Of a DNA stretch of 17,209 bases, positions 1 to 6,787 are shown piece by piece; position 1 is the stretch's first letter, and each line of letters begins with the position of its first letter. Under the pieces are notes generated by a model that was not told where the DNA came from, did not search any database, and was given only the letters and a program-made list of their open reading frames with translations. A program made the translations under genes and the position numbers. Location of the stretch: the NCBI GenBank assembly GCA_937973555.1, contig CALJKL010000100.1, positions 1-17,209 on the forward strand, in the 5' to 3' direction. The DNA is from an uncultured Flavobacteriales bacterium (GTDB lineage: Bacteria; Bacteroidota; Bacteroidia; Flavobacteriales; Weeksellaceae).

Positions 1-1
1 T

Positions 2-922
2 TTAGATGTACATGATGCTTTTGCTTTTGAAACTGGAATGTGTGAATTTAATGAAACAAGAATAAGAGAACAAATTGAACATTTAGAAATAAATAAATCA
101 CAATACCCATTAAGAAGGATTAGATTAATAAAGGATGAAACTTATAAAAGCATTGAAGGAAGCAAGTCTAAAATAAGAAAATTAGAAATAAAATATGCTG
201 ATGATCCTAAAGGAGATTGGTTATTGTGGGAACCACCCGTAGAAGAAAATAAATTTAATTTGGGAGCAAATTATATTGATCCTAAAAATGATTTAGCATA
301 TACTATTGGTGTTGATACTTTTAAAGATGAATTTGCTTTTTCAGGTTCTAAAGGAACTATATGCGTAATGAAAAGATCAAAAATAATAGATGGAGAAGAA
401 ACTGGATTATACCCTGTAGCTATGTTTGTTGGTAGGCCAAGATTATTAGTTCATTTGTATGAAGAAGTTTTAAAAGCTTGTTTGTGGTATGGGGCAAAAG
501 CTAATTTTGAACTTGATGCAGGTACCCAATATTATAATTATTTTTCTGAAAGAGGTTGTAATGGATTTTTACAATGGACACCTAAAGTTGCTATTGACCC
601 AGTAAAAAAAGGAGAAAGAAAAATAAAACCCGGAACGCAATCTGCTGATCCATTTGCTTTACAAGCGCAGCTTGAATATTGTAAAAAATATGTTGATGGT
701 GATTTGCCCGGAGGTTATAATGGTCATGTTCACAAAATAGTTTTCCCATCACTACTTCAACAATTAATAGACTACAACCATAGCGAAAGAACACCCTATG
801 ACGAAGTAATTTCCTTGATGATGGCTATTTTACCAATGATGGGATCGTATGACTTAACAGCAGAAGTGAAATATAAACCCAAATCAATTCTTCCTAAATA
901 TGCTATTAAAATCCCTGCTTAA
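2..922 (+). CDS. terL: Terminase large subunit, C-terminal nuclease part (partial at left edge)
   Basis: This is the DNA-packaging motor's large subunit; the visible part is the nuclease that cuts concatemeric phage DNA. The frame is open to the left edge, so the ATG at 38 is internal and the ATPase domain lies outside the window. Counting from that Met, the RNase H-like fold shows its three acidic strands: GVDTF (Asp93), ANFELD (Glu158/Asp160) and TPYDEVISL (Asp255). Between them, FVGRPRLL and YYNYFSERG resemble large terminases of crAss-like and other Bacteroidota podoviruses, where the middle motif is usually E-x-N rather than the ELD seen here. About 306 residues are visible. The gene ends in TAA and overlaps the 3' end of the opposing regulator gene by 17 bases. 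No terminator hairpin is seen after it. The family call is by motif and position; it is secure as a terminase nuclease, less so for the subfamily. Confidence 0.88.
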   Translation, partial: LDVHDAFAFETGMCEFNETRIREQIEHLEINKSQYPLRRIRLIKDETYKSIEGSKSKIRKLEIKYADDPKGDWLLWEPPVEENKFNLGANYIDPKNDLAYTIGVDTFKDEFAFSGSKGTICVMKRSKIIDGEETGLYPVAMFVGRPRLLVHLYEEVLKACLWYGAKANFELDAGTQYYNYFSERGCNGFLQWTPKVAIDPVKKGERKIKPGTQSADPFALQAQLEYCKKYVDGDLPGGYNGHVHKIVFPSLLQQLIDYNHSERTPYDEVISLMMAILPMMGSYDLTAEVKYKPKSILPKYAIKIPA

Positions 923-1100
923 TATTTTTTAATTTTTGCTCCATCCATTTCAGATTACCACTTTCATCTAAGTGCTTTTCTAAAATTTTGTTTATTAAAT
1001 AATGCAATGATCTGTCTTTTTCAGAAGCCTCTTGCATTAAGAAGGCTTTTTTATTTCCTAATCTAACAGGAAATGGAGTGCTTTTGTTTTGTCTTTTCAT
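906..1100 (-). CDS. Arc-like ribbon-helix-helix DNA-binding regulator
   Basis: A 64-residue protein with the ribbon-helix-helix layout: a basic N-terminal arm (MKRQNK), a short beta strand (TPFPVRL, about residues 8-14), helix A (NKKAFLMQEASEKD), a turn at RS, and helix B (LHYLINKILEKHLDE), then a short basic tail. It lines up well with phage P22 Arc, where the strand reads FNLRW and the turn contains NGRS. Such proteins dimerise and place the strand pair in the DNA major groove. The frame extends to an ATG at 1142, but the start at 1100 is preferred because the promoter -7 box lies only five bases upstream of it and the extra 14 residues do not belong to the fold. It is the only minus-strand gene here, sits between terminase and capsid genes, and its 3' end overlaps terL. 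It is inferred to regulate itself and possibly the divergent late genes; the target has not been shown. Confidence 0.8.
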   Translation of the reverse strand: MKRQNKSTPFPVRLGNKKAFLMQEASEKDRSLHYLINKILEKHLDESGNLKWMEQKLKNIKQGF

Positions 1101-1125
1101 GTATACAAATGTAGTGCAATGTATA
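1096..1125 (-). promoter_or_regulatory. Candidate operator: three contiguous 10-bp repeats
   Basis: On the minus strand, 1125-1096 reads as three abutting decamers: TATACATTGC, ACTACATTTG and TATACATGAA. All share TACAT in the same register, exactly 10 bp apart, which is about one helical turn. The middle copy forms the promoter -7 box and the last overlaps the start codon. Ribbon-helix-helix repressors (MetJ, Arc, CopG, omega) typically bind tandem short sites side by side, so this is a natural autoregulatory operator for the adjacent gene. The repeats are seen directly; binding is inferred. Confidence 0.5.
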
Positions 1126-1136
1126 AACTTTTCAAA
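1106..1136 (-). promoter_or_regulatory. Bacteroidota-type promoter of the ribbon-helix-helix gene
   Basis: On the minus strand TTTG (1136-1133) is followed by 19 bases and then TACATTTG (1113-1106). This matches the known Bacteroides/Flavobacterium consensus TTTG - N19-21 - TAnnTTTG at every defined position. The ATG at 1100 begins five bases after the -7 box, so the transcript should start at or next to the start codon, giving a leaderless or nearly leaderless mRNA. It is the best promoter I can see in the window. Confidence 0.75.
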
Positions 1137-1161
1137 GCACATAACTGTAAATTATATATTT
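1129..1161 (+). promoter_or_regulatory. Weak candidate late promoter upstream of the scaffold gene
   Basis: TATATTTA at 1155-1162 matches TAnnTTT of the Bacteroidota -7 element but lacks the final G. A TTTT at 1129-1132, 22 bases upstream, is only a poor -33 box. If used, transcription would begin about 25 bases before the scaffold ATG at 1193. Its upstream half overlaps the -33 box of the divergent regulator promoter, so one bound regulator could affect both. The signal is weak and AT-rich sequence yields such matches by chance. Confidence 0.22.
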
Positions 1162-1192
1162 ACGTTATTAAAAAATAATCCCATTAAATTTT

Positions 1193-2395
1193 ATGGCAGA
1201 CATTATTGAACAACCATCACAAGAAGCGCAAACAGCTTCTATCCCGGCAGGGATACCACCTGAAGTGCATGAGCAAATGCAGATTTCATTGGGTAATATC
1301 CCTAATGCAAATGCAGAAGTAGCAGCAGCCGCCCAAACACCAGTGGAACCAGTTACACCACCAGTTACGCCTACTGAAAATCCATTTTCATTTGACATTT
1401 TTAAAAATGAGTTTAATTACGAAAACCCTGAACAAATTGTAGAGGACATCCGTAATTTTAAAAACTTACAAGCACAGCCTCCGGTTGCTGAAATTAAGTG
1501 GGAAGGGGATAATGTAGAAGAAAGTAAAAATATTTTTGAAAACCTGCGTACAGGCAACTACGAACCACTTTATAATTTTCTTAGTGAACAACAAAAGTTA
1601 AACGCTTTAACCTCACAGGAAATTAATGAAAGCAACGCTCCCGATATAATTAAACTTCAAATGGGCTTAAAGTATAAAGAACTTTCCCAATCTGAAATAA
1701 ATTATAAGTTTAATAAAATGTACGGCATCCCATCTGAACCTGTTATAGGAGCAGATGAAGACCCGGATGATTTTCAAATAAGGCATAGTGAATGGAAAGA
1801 AAAAGTTACAGATATTAAAACATCTATGACTATTGATGCGAAATTGGCAAAGCCTGAATTATTGTCATTTAAAAAAGAGTTAGTATTACCTTCTATATCA
1901 CAACCACAAGGCGACCCTAATTATGATAATTTCCAAAAAGAATGGGAATTATTAGACAAAGAGTTTGCCGCATCTCAACAAGCAGTTAAATCGTTTACCC
2001 CTGATTCGTTTGGGATTAAAATGCCATTTATTGATGAAGCCAATAAAATTGCATTTGATTTTCAGTACGTACCGGATCAGGAATCGTTTTCAAAAACTGT
2101 ACAAGCTGTTAGCAACGACCCTTTGAGATCAAATGCTTACCGGAATCCAGACGGAACAATAGATTCTAAAGCATCTTTCAGAGATGAGTTTATCTCCAAA
2201 AATTTTGAAAAAATTATAGCCGCAGCTATGACGCAAGCCAAAAATGCAGCTATTAAATCAATGTTACCTGATAATTCCGCAGGTTCAGGAATGAGCAGAG
2301 TACCATTAGAAACACCCGGAGAAAAAACAGAATTACAACAGCAGATGGAGTTGTCATTGGCAAGGTATATGCCTAAACCATTACAACATAATTAA
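1193..2395 (+). CDS. Probable capsid scaffolding protein
   Basis: A 400-residue, strongly acidic, Gln/Asn/Glu-rich protein immediately upstream of the major capsid gene (21-base gap), the classic place and composition for a scaffold. The N-terminal 65 residues are Ala/Pro-rich and probably disordered (AEVAAAAQTP, then a VTPPVTPTE stretch). The middle (about 70-340) is charged and looks mostly helical. The C-terminus carries a Gly/Ser linker (NSAGSG) followed by a predicted helix (ELQQQMELSLARYMP) ending in KPLQHN, reminiscent of the short C-terminal capsid-binding helix of P22-type scaffolds. No catalytic motif or protease signature is seen. The start at 1193 follows an AT-rich leader with no Shine-Dalgarno and begins M-A-D with Ala as second residue, like many neighbouring genes. 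Function is inferred from position and composition only; a minor capsid or portal-associated protein is the alternative. Confidence 0.55.
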   Translation: MADIIEQPSQEAQTASIPAGIPPEVHEQMQISLGNIPNANAEVAAAAQTPVEPVTPPVTPTENPFSFDIFKNEFNYENPEQIVEDIRNFKNLQAQPPVAEIKWEGDNVEESKNIFENLRTGNYEPLYNFLSEQQKLNALTSQEINESNAPDIIKLQMGLKYKELSQSEINYKFNKMYGIPSEPVIGADEDPDDFQIRHSEWKEKVTDIKTSMTIDAKLAKPELLSFKKELVLPSISQPQGDPNYDNFQKEWELLDKEFAASQQAVKSFTPDSFGIKMPFIDEANKIAFDFQYVPDQESFSKTVQAVSNDPLRSNAYRNPDGTIDSKASFRDEFISKNFEKIIAAAMTQAKNAAIKSMLPDNSAGSGMSRVPLETPGEKTELQQQMELSLARYMPKPLQHN

Positions 2396-2416
2396 AAATC
2401 AAAAATTTAAAAGAAA

Positions 2417-3829
2417 ATGCCAGCAACAATAGTTCGTGGTGCTACAGGCCAACCGGGGCCAGTCGCATATCCTTCGGGCATAACCACAGCAATATTTAAC
2501 GATCTAAACTTCGTTATTCCAGATTATATTCCGGGATTGATTGCCAAATATGGCAACAGTCAGTACATGATGGTTAATGAGTTATTGGGAGGTTCAGTAG
2601 TAGAACAAGTAAATACTACAACCAATACTTATTCTCACTTTGAAAAAGGCCGTCCTTTTGGTTCTGGATTAGTAGCTACACAAGTAAATGCAGGTGCCGT
2701 TGGTGCCCCAGTAAGTGTAACACTTAAAAGTCCTGAATCTTATAACAATGGTGCTACAGGTACACAATCACCGTTTCTGTTAAACCAAACAGTAAAATTC
2801 CGTTCAAATGGTTTGAAGTTTAAAGTAACAAATATTACCCGTACAACTGGTGCTTTTGTTCTTGAACTTACTCCTAACGGTGCTTATACTGTTCACTCTG
2901 GTTCAAGTTCAAGCACAGTAGTATTAGCAGGTGAAGGTTTGGAAACTTTCGGTAATCAGTTAGCAGGTGAAGCATCTGATTCACAAGGTACACAACAAGC
3001 AAAACTTTATCGTTTAGATAATACTGCCACAGTTGCAAGGGCTTCTGTTAAATCAACAGACTTAGCCTCTATGAACAAAACGCAGATTGATTTTGGTAAT
3101 GGTAATTTCTACGAACCATATTTGGCCGTTAAAGAAATGAACGTTCAGATGATGGCTTCCGTAGAAGATATTGTTATGGAAGGTGTACCATCTTCTAACA
3201 TTTCAGGAACAAACGGAACTACAGGTGTTATTCCTGATGTTCAGGCAAGAGGTTCAGAAGTGGATTACATTGCACAGCAATTTACAGTAGCAGATTTCCA
3301 AAATATGACAAACGTGTTTGATGCTAATGGTGGCCCAAGAGAGTATCATGGCTTACAGGCATTAACGCAACGTCAGGATATTAACAACCTGTTGTTTGGT
3401 ATCTACCGTAATGGTGCAATTAGTTACGCATCTGTAGGATTTAGCCAAGAAGCTGCTACATCTTATGGTTTCAGAGGTTTCTCTACCGATACTTTTGATT
3501 TCCATTTCCACCGTTACAAAGGAATGAGTGCAGAAGCATTATTTGGTTATGTTCCTACACAGGGAGATTACCGGGCATACTTTGGTTTGTTTGTTCCACA
3601 AGGAATGACACAGGATGCAAAAGATGATGCTACACGCCCATACCTTCAGTTTGTGTACCAGCAAAACCCTGATATTCCATCAGGACAAAGAATCTACAGT
3701 TGGTCTTTAGGTTACACCCAACCAACAAAGACAACAGAAGCATCTAACAAATACGAACAGATTGCTTATGTGGGTTCAAGGGTTACGGCAGCAGAACAAT
3801 TCTGCATATTGAAAGGTATTCAATCATAG
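2417..3829 (+). CDS. Major capsid protein (HK97-type fold expected)
   Basis: A 470-residue protein rich in Gly, Thr, Ser and Ala with few charges, the composition and length of HK97-fold capsid proteins of Bacteroidota podoviruses. It follows the probable scaffold. An N-terminal arm (residues 1-35) leads to FVIPDYIPGLIAKYG. An extended Gly-rich segment including FEKGRPFGSG (about 76-85) could be the E-loop. A Thr/Val-rich beta stretch (about 100-170) follows, and the C-terminus (YEQIAYVGSRV, then EQFCIL) has the strand-like end typical of the axial domain. Its GC content and codon choice are slightly higher than neighbours', as expected for a very highly expressed gene. It ends with two adjacent stops (TAG TGA) and is followed 14 bases later by a strong hairpin terminator. 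No head-maturation protease is visible nearby. The call rests on gene order, size and composition, with no sequence search. Confidence 0.78.
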   Translation: MPATIVRGATGQPGPVAYPSGITTAIFNDLNFVIPDYIPGLIAKYGNSQYMMVNELLGGSVVEQVNTTTNTYSHFEKGRPFGSGLVATQVNAGAVGAPVSVTLKSPESYNNGATGTQSPFLLNQTVKFRSNGLKFKVTNITRTTGAFVLELTPNGAYTVHSGSSSSTVVLAGEGLETFGNQLAGEASDSQGTQQAKLYRLDNTATVARASVKSTDLASMNKTQIDFGNGNFYEPYLAVKEMNVQMMASVEDIVMEGVPSSNISGTNGTTGVIPDVQARGSEVDYIAQQFTVADFQNMTNVFDANGGPREYHGLQALTQRQDINNLLFGIYRNGAISYASVGFSQEAATSYGFRGFSTDTFDFHFHRYKGMSAEALFGYVPTQGDYRAYFGLFVPQGMTQDAKDDATRPYLQFVYQQNPDIPSGQRIYSWSLGYTQPTKTTEASNKYEQIAYVGSRVTAAEQFCILKGIQS

Positions 3830-3841
3830 TGAATATTTAAA

Positions 3842-3874
3842 AAGGGGAAGGGTATTCCTTCCCCTTAATTTTTT
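3842..3874 (+). terminator. Intrinsic terminator after the capsid gene
   Basis: Arms GGGGAAGG (3844-3851) and CCTTCCCC (3857-3864) pair perfectly around a five-base loop (GTATT), extended by two A-T pairs and followed by TTAATTTTTT (to 3874). An A-run precedes it, so it could also work on the minus strand. It lies 12 bases past the capsid stop codon and ends 12 bases before the next ATG. Transcription of the downstream genes must therefore read through it or start within a very short space. Confidence 0.82.
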
Positions 3875-3886
3875 AAAAAACATAAA

Positions 3887-4885
3887 ATGGCAAACGCACC
3901 AACAATGGATGCCCCATTAAAAACACAAGGGGCTTCTACCGTTAAAATTGAATTTGGGAACGAAAGGGAAGAAGAAATTGTAATAAAAGGAAGTCCAGAA
4001 CATTTAGCTCTTTCACAAGAATTTGACCCTAAAAAAAGGTATATGTATGAACTGTCAGATGTAGTTCCTGAAAGAACGCATCCGGTAATTCTTACTACCA
4101 ATTCAGGAAGATCAAATATTGCTTTGCCGCAAAGGAAATTTCCGGCATCAAGAAATATTATTTTAACTTCTCAAATTATTTGGAAAGGTCAAAGAAGGAT
4201 AGTACGTTATTACGATGGATGTACAACAATATTTGCAGATAAGCAACCACAGGATAAAGATACCATCCAGCAATTAATTGCACAAACGCATAAAAATAAA
4301 TACAAGTTTCTTGAAGGAAAATTTGGTGCATTTGGATATGAAAGAATGTTGTTGTTGTATTTGAATATCTGTAGTTGGAATACATTAAGTCCATTTAGAA
4401 CACCATCAGCAGATCATGTATTTAAGTCATTAGATACTGAAGTTATTGCAAATGAAACAATGTCTAAAATTGATTTGATTGAAAAAGCATTGAAACTTGC
4501 AAGAGAAGCTACAGAAACAAAAATGAAGATACATGCAAACTTCTTAGGTATTCCATTGACAGATTGGGATTCAGGAAATGATTTGACTGAAACAGAAATA
4601 AGGGCTAAGTATCGTGAACAAGCATCAAAAGAACCGCAAAGGTTTATTGAAACTTACGGAAACAGGGCTATAGAAATTCAGTATTATGTTGATGATTGCT
4701 TGAAAAAAGGAACCATATCAACAAAAGCAATTCCGAATAAAGCAACATGGGGTTCTAAAAACACAGTCATTTGCGATATTTCAGGATTACAAAGTTTTGA
4801 ATCTATTTCACAAAAATTGTTTGAGTTCAGTCAAACAGAAGAAGGGGCTGATTTCTTGATACAATTAAAGGCAATTTATAACTAA
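3887..4885 (+). CDS. Unknown capsid-adjacent protein, 332 residues
   Basis: I do not recognise a named family with certainty. The N-terminal 45 residues include a beta-like stretch (TVKIEFGNEREEEIVIKG). Residues about 85-125 read like a small beta domain (NIILTSQIIWKGQRRIVRYY, DGCTTIFADKQ), and the rest is mostly helical and charged. The pattern 'R-Y-x-G-x-x-x-I-F-x-D-x-Q' followed by a Leu-rich LLLYLNICSWN segment resembles uncharacterised proteins that follow the capsid gene in other Bacteroidota phages. This suggests a conserved assembly or virion role, but that is recollection, not a search. There is no signal peptide or membrane segment. The gene stands alone between two terminator-like hairpins (3842-3874 and 4909-4941), unlike the tightly packed genes downstream, so its dosage may be set separately. 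The start follows AAAAAACATAAA, a typical A-rich leader without a Shine-Dalgarno. Confidence 0.7.
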   Translation: MANAPTMDAPLKTQGASTVKIEFGNEREEEIVIKGSPEHLALSQEFDPKKRYMYELSDVVPERTHPVILTTNSGRSNIALPQRKFPASRNIILTSQIIWKGQRRIVRYYDGCTTIFADKQPQDKDTIQQLIAQTHKNKYKFLEGKFGAFGYERMLLLYLNICSWNTLSPFRTPSADHVFKSLDTEVIANETMSKIDLIEKALKLAREATETKMKIHANFLGIPLTDWDSGNDLTETEIRAKYREQASKEPQRFIETYGNRAIEIQYYVDDCLKKGTISTKAIPNKATWGSKNTVICDISGLQSFESISQKLFEFSQTEEGADFLIQLKAIYN

Positions 4886-4908
4886 CGAATGAAAAACAAA
4901 TAAAACAT

Positions 4909-4941
4909 GATAGCTTACTTTAACAGGTAAGCTATCTTTTT
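4909..4941 (+). terminator. Hairpin terminator or leader attenuator before the connector genes
   Basis: Perfect 10-bp arms GATAGCTTAC (4909-4918) and GTAAGCTATC (4927-4936) enclose an eight-base loop and are followed directly by TTTTT (4937-4941), the form of an intrinsic terminator. The next start codon is at 4947, only five bases after the T run, so no promoter fits between them. Downstream genes therefore depend on read-through, antitermination or processing here, and the folded stem would also sit inside the ribosome footprint of the 4947 start. Confidence 0.75.
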
Positions 4942-4946
4942 GATAT

Positions 4947-5651
4947 ATGGCATGGTCTGTAGATAACATATTTGAGTTTACTAAATTTATAACCAATAAA
5001 AATTTAGCTGGTGGAATTTCCGCTAAAGATTTGTTTTATGCGTGGAATCCTGAACAAAAGTCTTACATGCAGGATTTACTTGGTAGATTCCAAAATAGGA
5101 ACAACGGAAAAGAAGGGGTTAATACAGGATTAATTCAGAATGAAACTATCATGCAGAAATTATCTCCATTTATTTTATCCGCATCAATACCTATTGAAAA
5201 TATAACAATAGGTACACCTATTGCCACACTACCAGAAGATTTTGTTTATAAATTATCTGCAAGGATAAATAATGAGGTAGTTTATCAAGTCAATCCATCA
5301 CAGATTTTCTCAGTAGTGAAAAGTGTTATTGATCCACCAAGCAGAACAGATCAAACATATTATTACACTCAATACGAAAACTATTATAAAATACTCCCTC
5401 AAAACTTATTGTTAGTTGATAGTTTTAATTTAACGTTAGACTATGTAAGGCAACCTAATGATATTGTTTGGGGATATATTATCGCTCCCAATGGGCAGCA
5501 AATTTATAATTCAGGTACGAGCGTACAACCAGAATGGGATGATTTATCAATTATTGAAATAACAAAAAGAACTTTAAAAGCACTCGGCGTAAGATTTAAA
5601 GATGCCGATTTTGTAAATTTTGGAAATTCAAATATCGCTACCGGCGATTAA
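4947..5651 (+). CDS. Head-tail connector (ring/adaptor-like) protein
   Basis: A 234-residue protein opening the connector cluster. Its start (SVDNIFEFTKFITNKN, GGISAKDLFYAWNPEQ) has the arrangement of helix, Gly, ISxxxFxxAxxxxQ that I associate with N-terminal helices of ring/neck structural proteins in crAss-like and other Bacteroidota phages. The middle is beta-rich (about residues 75-190: SASIPIENITIG, NNEVVYQV, FNLTLDYVRQPND), and the C-terminal helix (DLSIIEITKRTLKALGVRF) resembles helices that pack against portal or adaptor rings. The likely role is a ring below the portal. It begins five bases after the 4909-4941 hairpin and is followed after 11 bases by the next gene. Alternatively it could be a capsid vertex or head-completion protein; which ring position it takes cannot be told from sequence. 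Confidence 0.55.
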   Translation: MAWSVDNIFEFTKFITNKNLAGGISAKDLFYAWNPEQKSYMQDLLGRFQNRNNGKEGVNTGLIQNETIMQKLSPFILSASIPIENITIGTPIATLPEDFVYKLSARINNEVVYQVNPSQIFSVVKSVIDPPSRTDQTYYYTQYENYYKILPQNLLLVDSFNLTLDYVRQPNDIVWGYIIAPNGQQIYNSGTSVQPEWDDLSIIEITKRTLKALGVRFKDADFVNFGNSNIATGD

Positions 5652-5662
5652 AAATATAAAAT

Positions 5663-6121
5663 ATGGCTACTACTGTAACACCATCTAATTTAACTGTTAC
5701 CATATCAAGTACAATTACTTTGGGTAAACAAGAATTAAGTTCAACTAATCAAATTATTATACCAAACATAGCTTTGTATGATAAAAGAATAGTCAATGTA
5801 CTTACAACACCACAAGCAAATATTATTCAATTTTCTTCTGGTTCATCAGCAGGTACATTTGTTACTTCTAATGTAAAATATATTCAGATAACCAATTTAG
5901 ATAATTCTAATTGGTGCAGAATAAGAGTAACAAAAGCATCCGCAGAAACTTTCGATATAAAACTTGATCCGGGGCAATCTTTTATTATGTGTAATGCAAA
6001 AGAAAGTGCAGTTGCTAACGGTGCCTCATTTTCAGCATTTGTAGATGCAACAGCGATAGCAGCACAAGCCGATACAGGAGCAGTAGATTTACAGGTAATA
6101 GTAGCATCAATATCATTATAA
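5663..6121 (+). CDS. Small beta-rich virion protein (decoration or auxiliary type)
   Basis: A 152-residue protein, almost entirely Thr/Ser/Val/Ile-rich with alternating hydrophobic pattern, so a beta sandwich or jelly roll is expected. Strands are suggested at NLTVTISSTITLG, IIIPNIAL, RIVNVLT, VKYIQITNLD, CRIRVTK and the C-terminal DLQVIVASISL. The motif YIQITNLDNSNW followed by LDPGQSFIMCNA resembles a recurrent small structural protein in phage connector or capsid modules, likely a capsid decoration or auxiliary protein; this is recalled, not searched. It has no signal peptide and few charges. It lies 11 bases after the previous connector gene and one base before the next (TAACATG), so translation is probably coupled. 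A tail-needle or fibre base role is possible. Confidence 0.55.
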   Translation: MATTVTPSNLTVTISSTITLGKQELSSTNQIIIPNIALYDKRIVNVLTTPQANIIQFSSGSSAGTFVTSNVKYIQITNLDNSNWCRIRVTKASAETFDIKLDPGQSFIMCNAKESAVANGASFSAFVDATAIAAQADTGAVDLQVIVASISL

Positions 6122-6122
6122 C

Positions 6123-6776
6123 ATGGCATTAAGTTATTCATGGTTACAATTAATAGAAAGGATTAAACGCCACGTAAATAACGATTGGCCTAATGAATCT
6201 TTTTCTCCATCCGATAATGAAATGTTGCTTTATATTAATGAAGCAATGTCGAGTGGATTAATTGGTCAGGTATATGGTGGTGCTAAAGTAATAGGCAGCT
6301 TTGATGTGCCAGAGGCCTATATGGTTACATTTGAATTGGCTACAGCTACTTTAAATCCTGTATCAAATAAATGGGAAACTACCTTACCACAGCCTCCGCT
6401 TTCACTTCCATTGGGATATTCAATAAATAGGGTTTACCCGGCTGACACTTCACATTGGGAAGGGCAAGATGTTATTTTTTTAAAAAATAAAAGGATAGGT
6501 AGAAGGAGGGATATGCCATTACAATCTGGTATCTATGGAAGTATTTATGCAAGTACTTTAAGTTTATGGGCAAGCAATAATATATCTTTGAATAACATTG
6601 TTTTTTATGCTGAAATGCCAAGTACAAGAGCGGTAAATATAAATGATCCAATAAATTTACCAGACGATGCACAGGAAATGATAGTAACAAAAGTTTTGGC
6701 AAGAATAAAAGACAGAATGATGATGCCACAGGATATAATTCAGGATGATTTAAGTCAAGGTAATAAATCAAGTTAA
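6123..6776 (+). CDS. Head-tail connector / adaptor protein
   Basis: A 217-residue protein. The N-terminal helices (SYSWLQLIERIKRHVNNDWP, MLLYINEAMSSGLIG) lead into a beta domain with VPEAYMVTFEL, LPQPPLSLPLGYSINRVYP and IVFYAEMPSTRAV. A C-terminal PDDAQEMIVTKVLARIKDR helix follows. The N-terminal helical pair, central beta barrel and PDDA-plus-helix end match a family of adaptor proteins placed between portal and tail in Bacteroidota podoviruses, functionally comparable with P22 gp4 or T7 gp11; this is by pattern memory. It ends NLSQGNKSS-like (SQGNKSS), a flexible tail. The start is one base after the preceding stop, which implies translational coupling. Which ring it forms is not determinable. 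Confidence 0.58.
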   Translation: MALSYSWLQLIERIKRHVNNDWPNESFSPSDNEMLLYINEAMSSGLIGQVYGGAKVIGSFDVPEAYMVTFELATATLNPVSNKWETTLPQPPLSLPLGYSINRVYPADTSHWEGQDVIFLKNKRIGRRRDMPLQSGIYGSIYASTLSLWASNNISLNNIVFYAEMPSTRAVNINDPINLPDDAQEMIVTKVLARIKDRMMMPQDIIQDDLSQGNKSS

Positions 6777-6787
6777 AATAAAATAAA

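Noticed and set aside
1101..1142. Upstream start (ATG at 1142) for the ribbon-helix-helix gene
   Set aside because: It would put the exact promoter inside the coding region and add 14 residues (MCFEKFIHCTTFVY) that do not fit the fold; the ATG at 1100 fits better.
1164..1182. AT-only inverted repeat in the scaffold leader (TTATT ... AATAA)
   Set aside because: Five weak A-T pairs in AT-rich sequence are expected by chance and would not form a stable structure.
1168..1398. Minus-strand frame encoding a Cys/Gly/Ala-rich 76-residue protein
   Set aside because: It is the reverse of the Ala/Pro-rich N-terminus of the scaffold gene, with no leader, promoter or recognisable domain.
3827..3832. Stop-codon reassignment (TAG or TGA read as an amino acid), known in some crAss-like phages
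   Set aside because: TAG is used once, followed at once by TGA; TGA also ends the 86-residue gene. Long frames are intact under the standard code, so there is no need for recoding.
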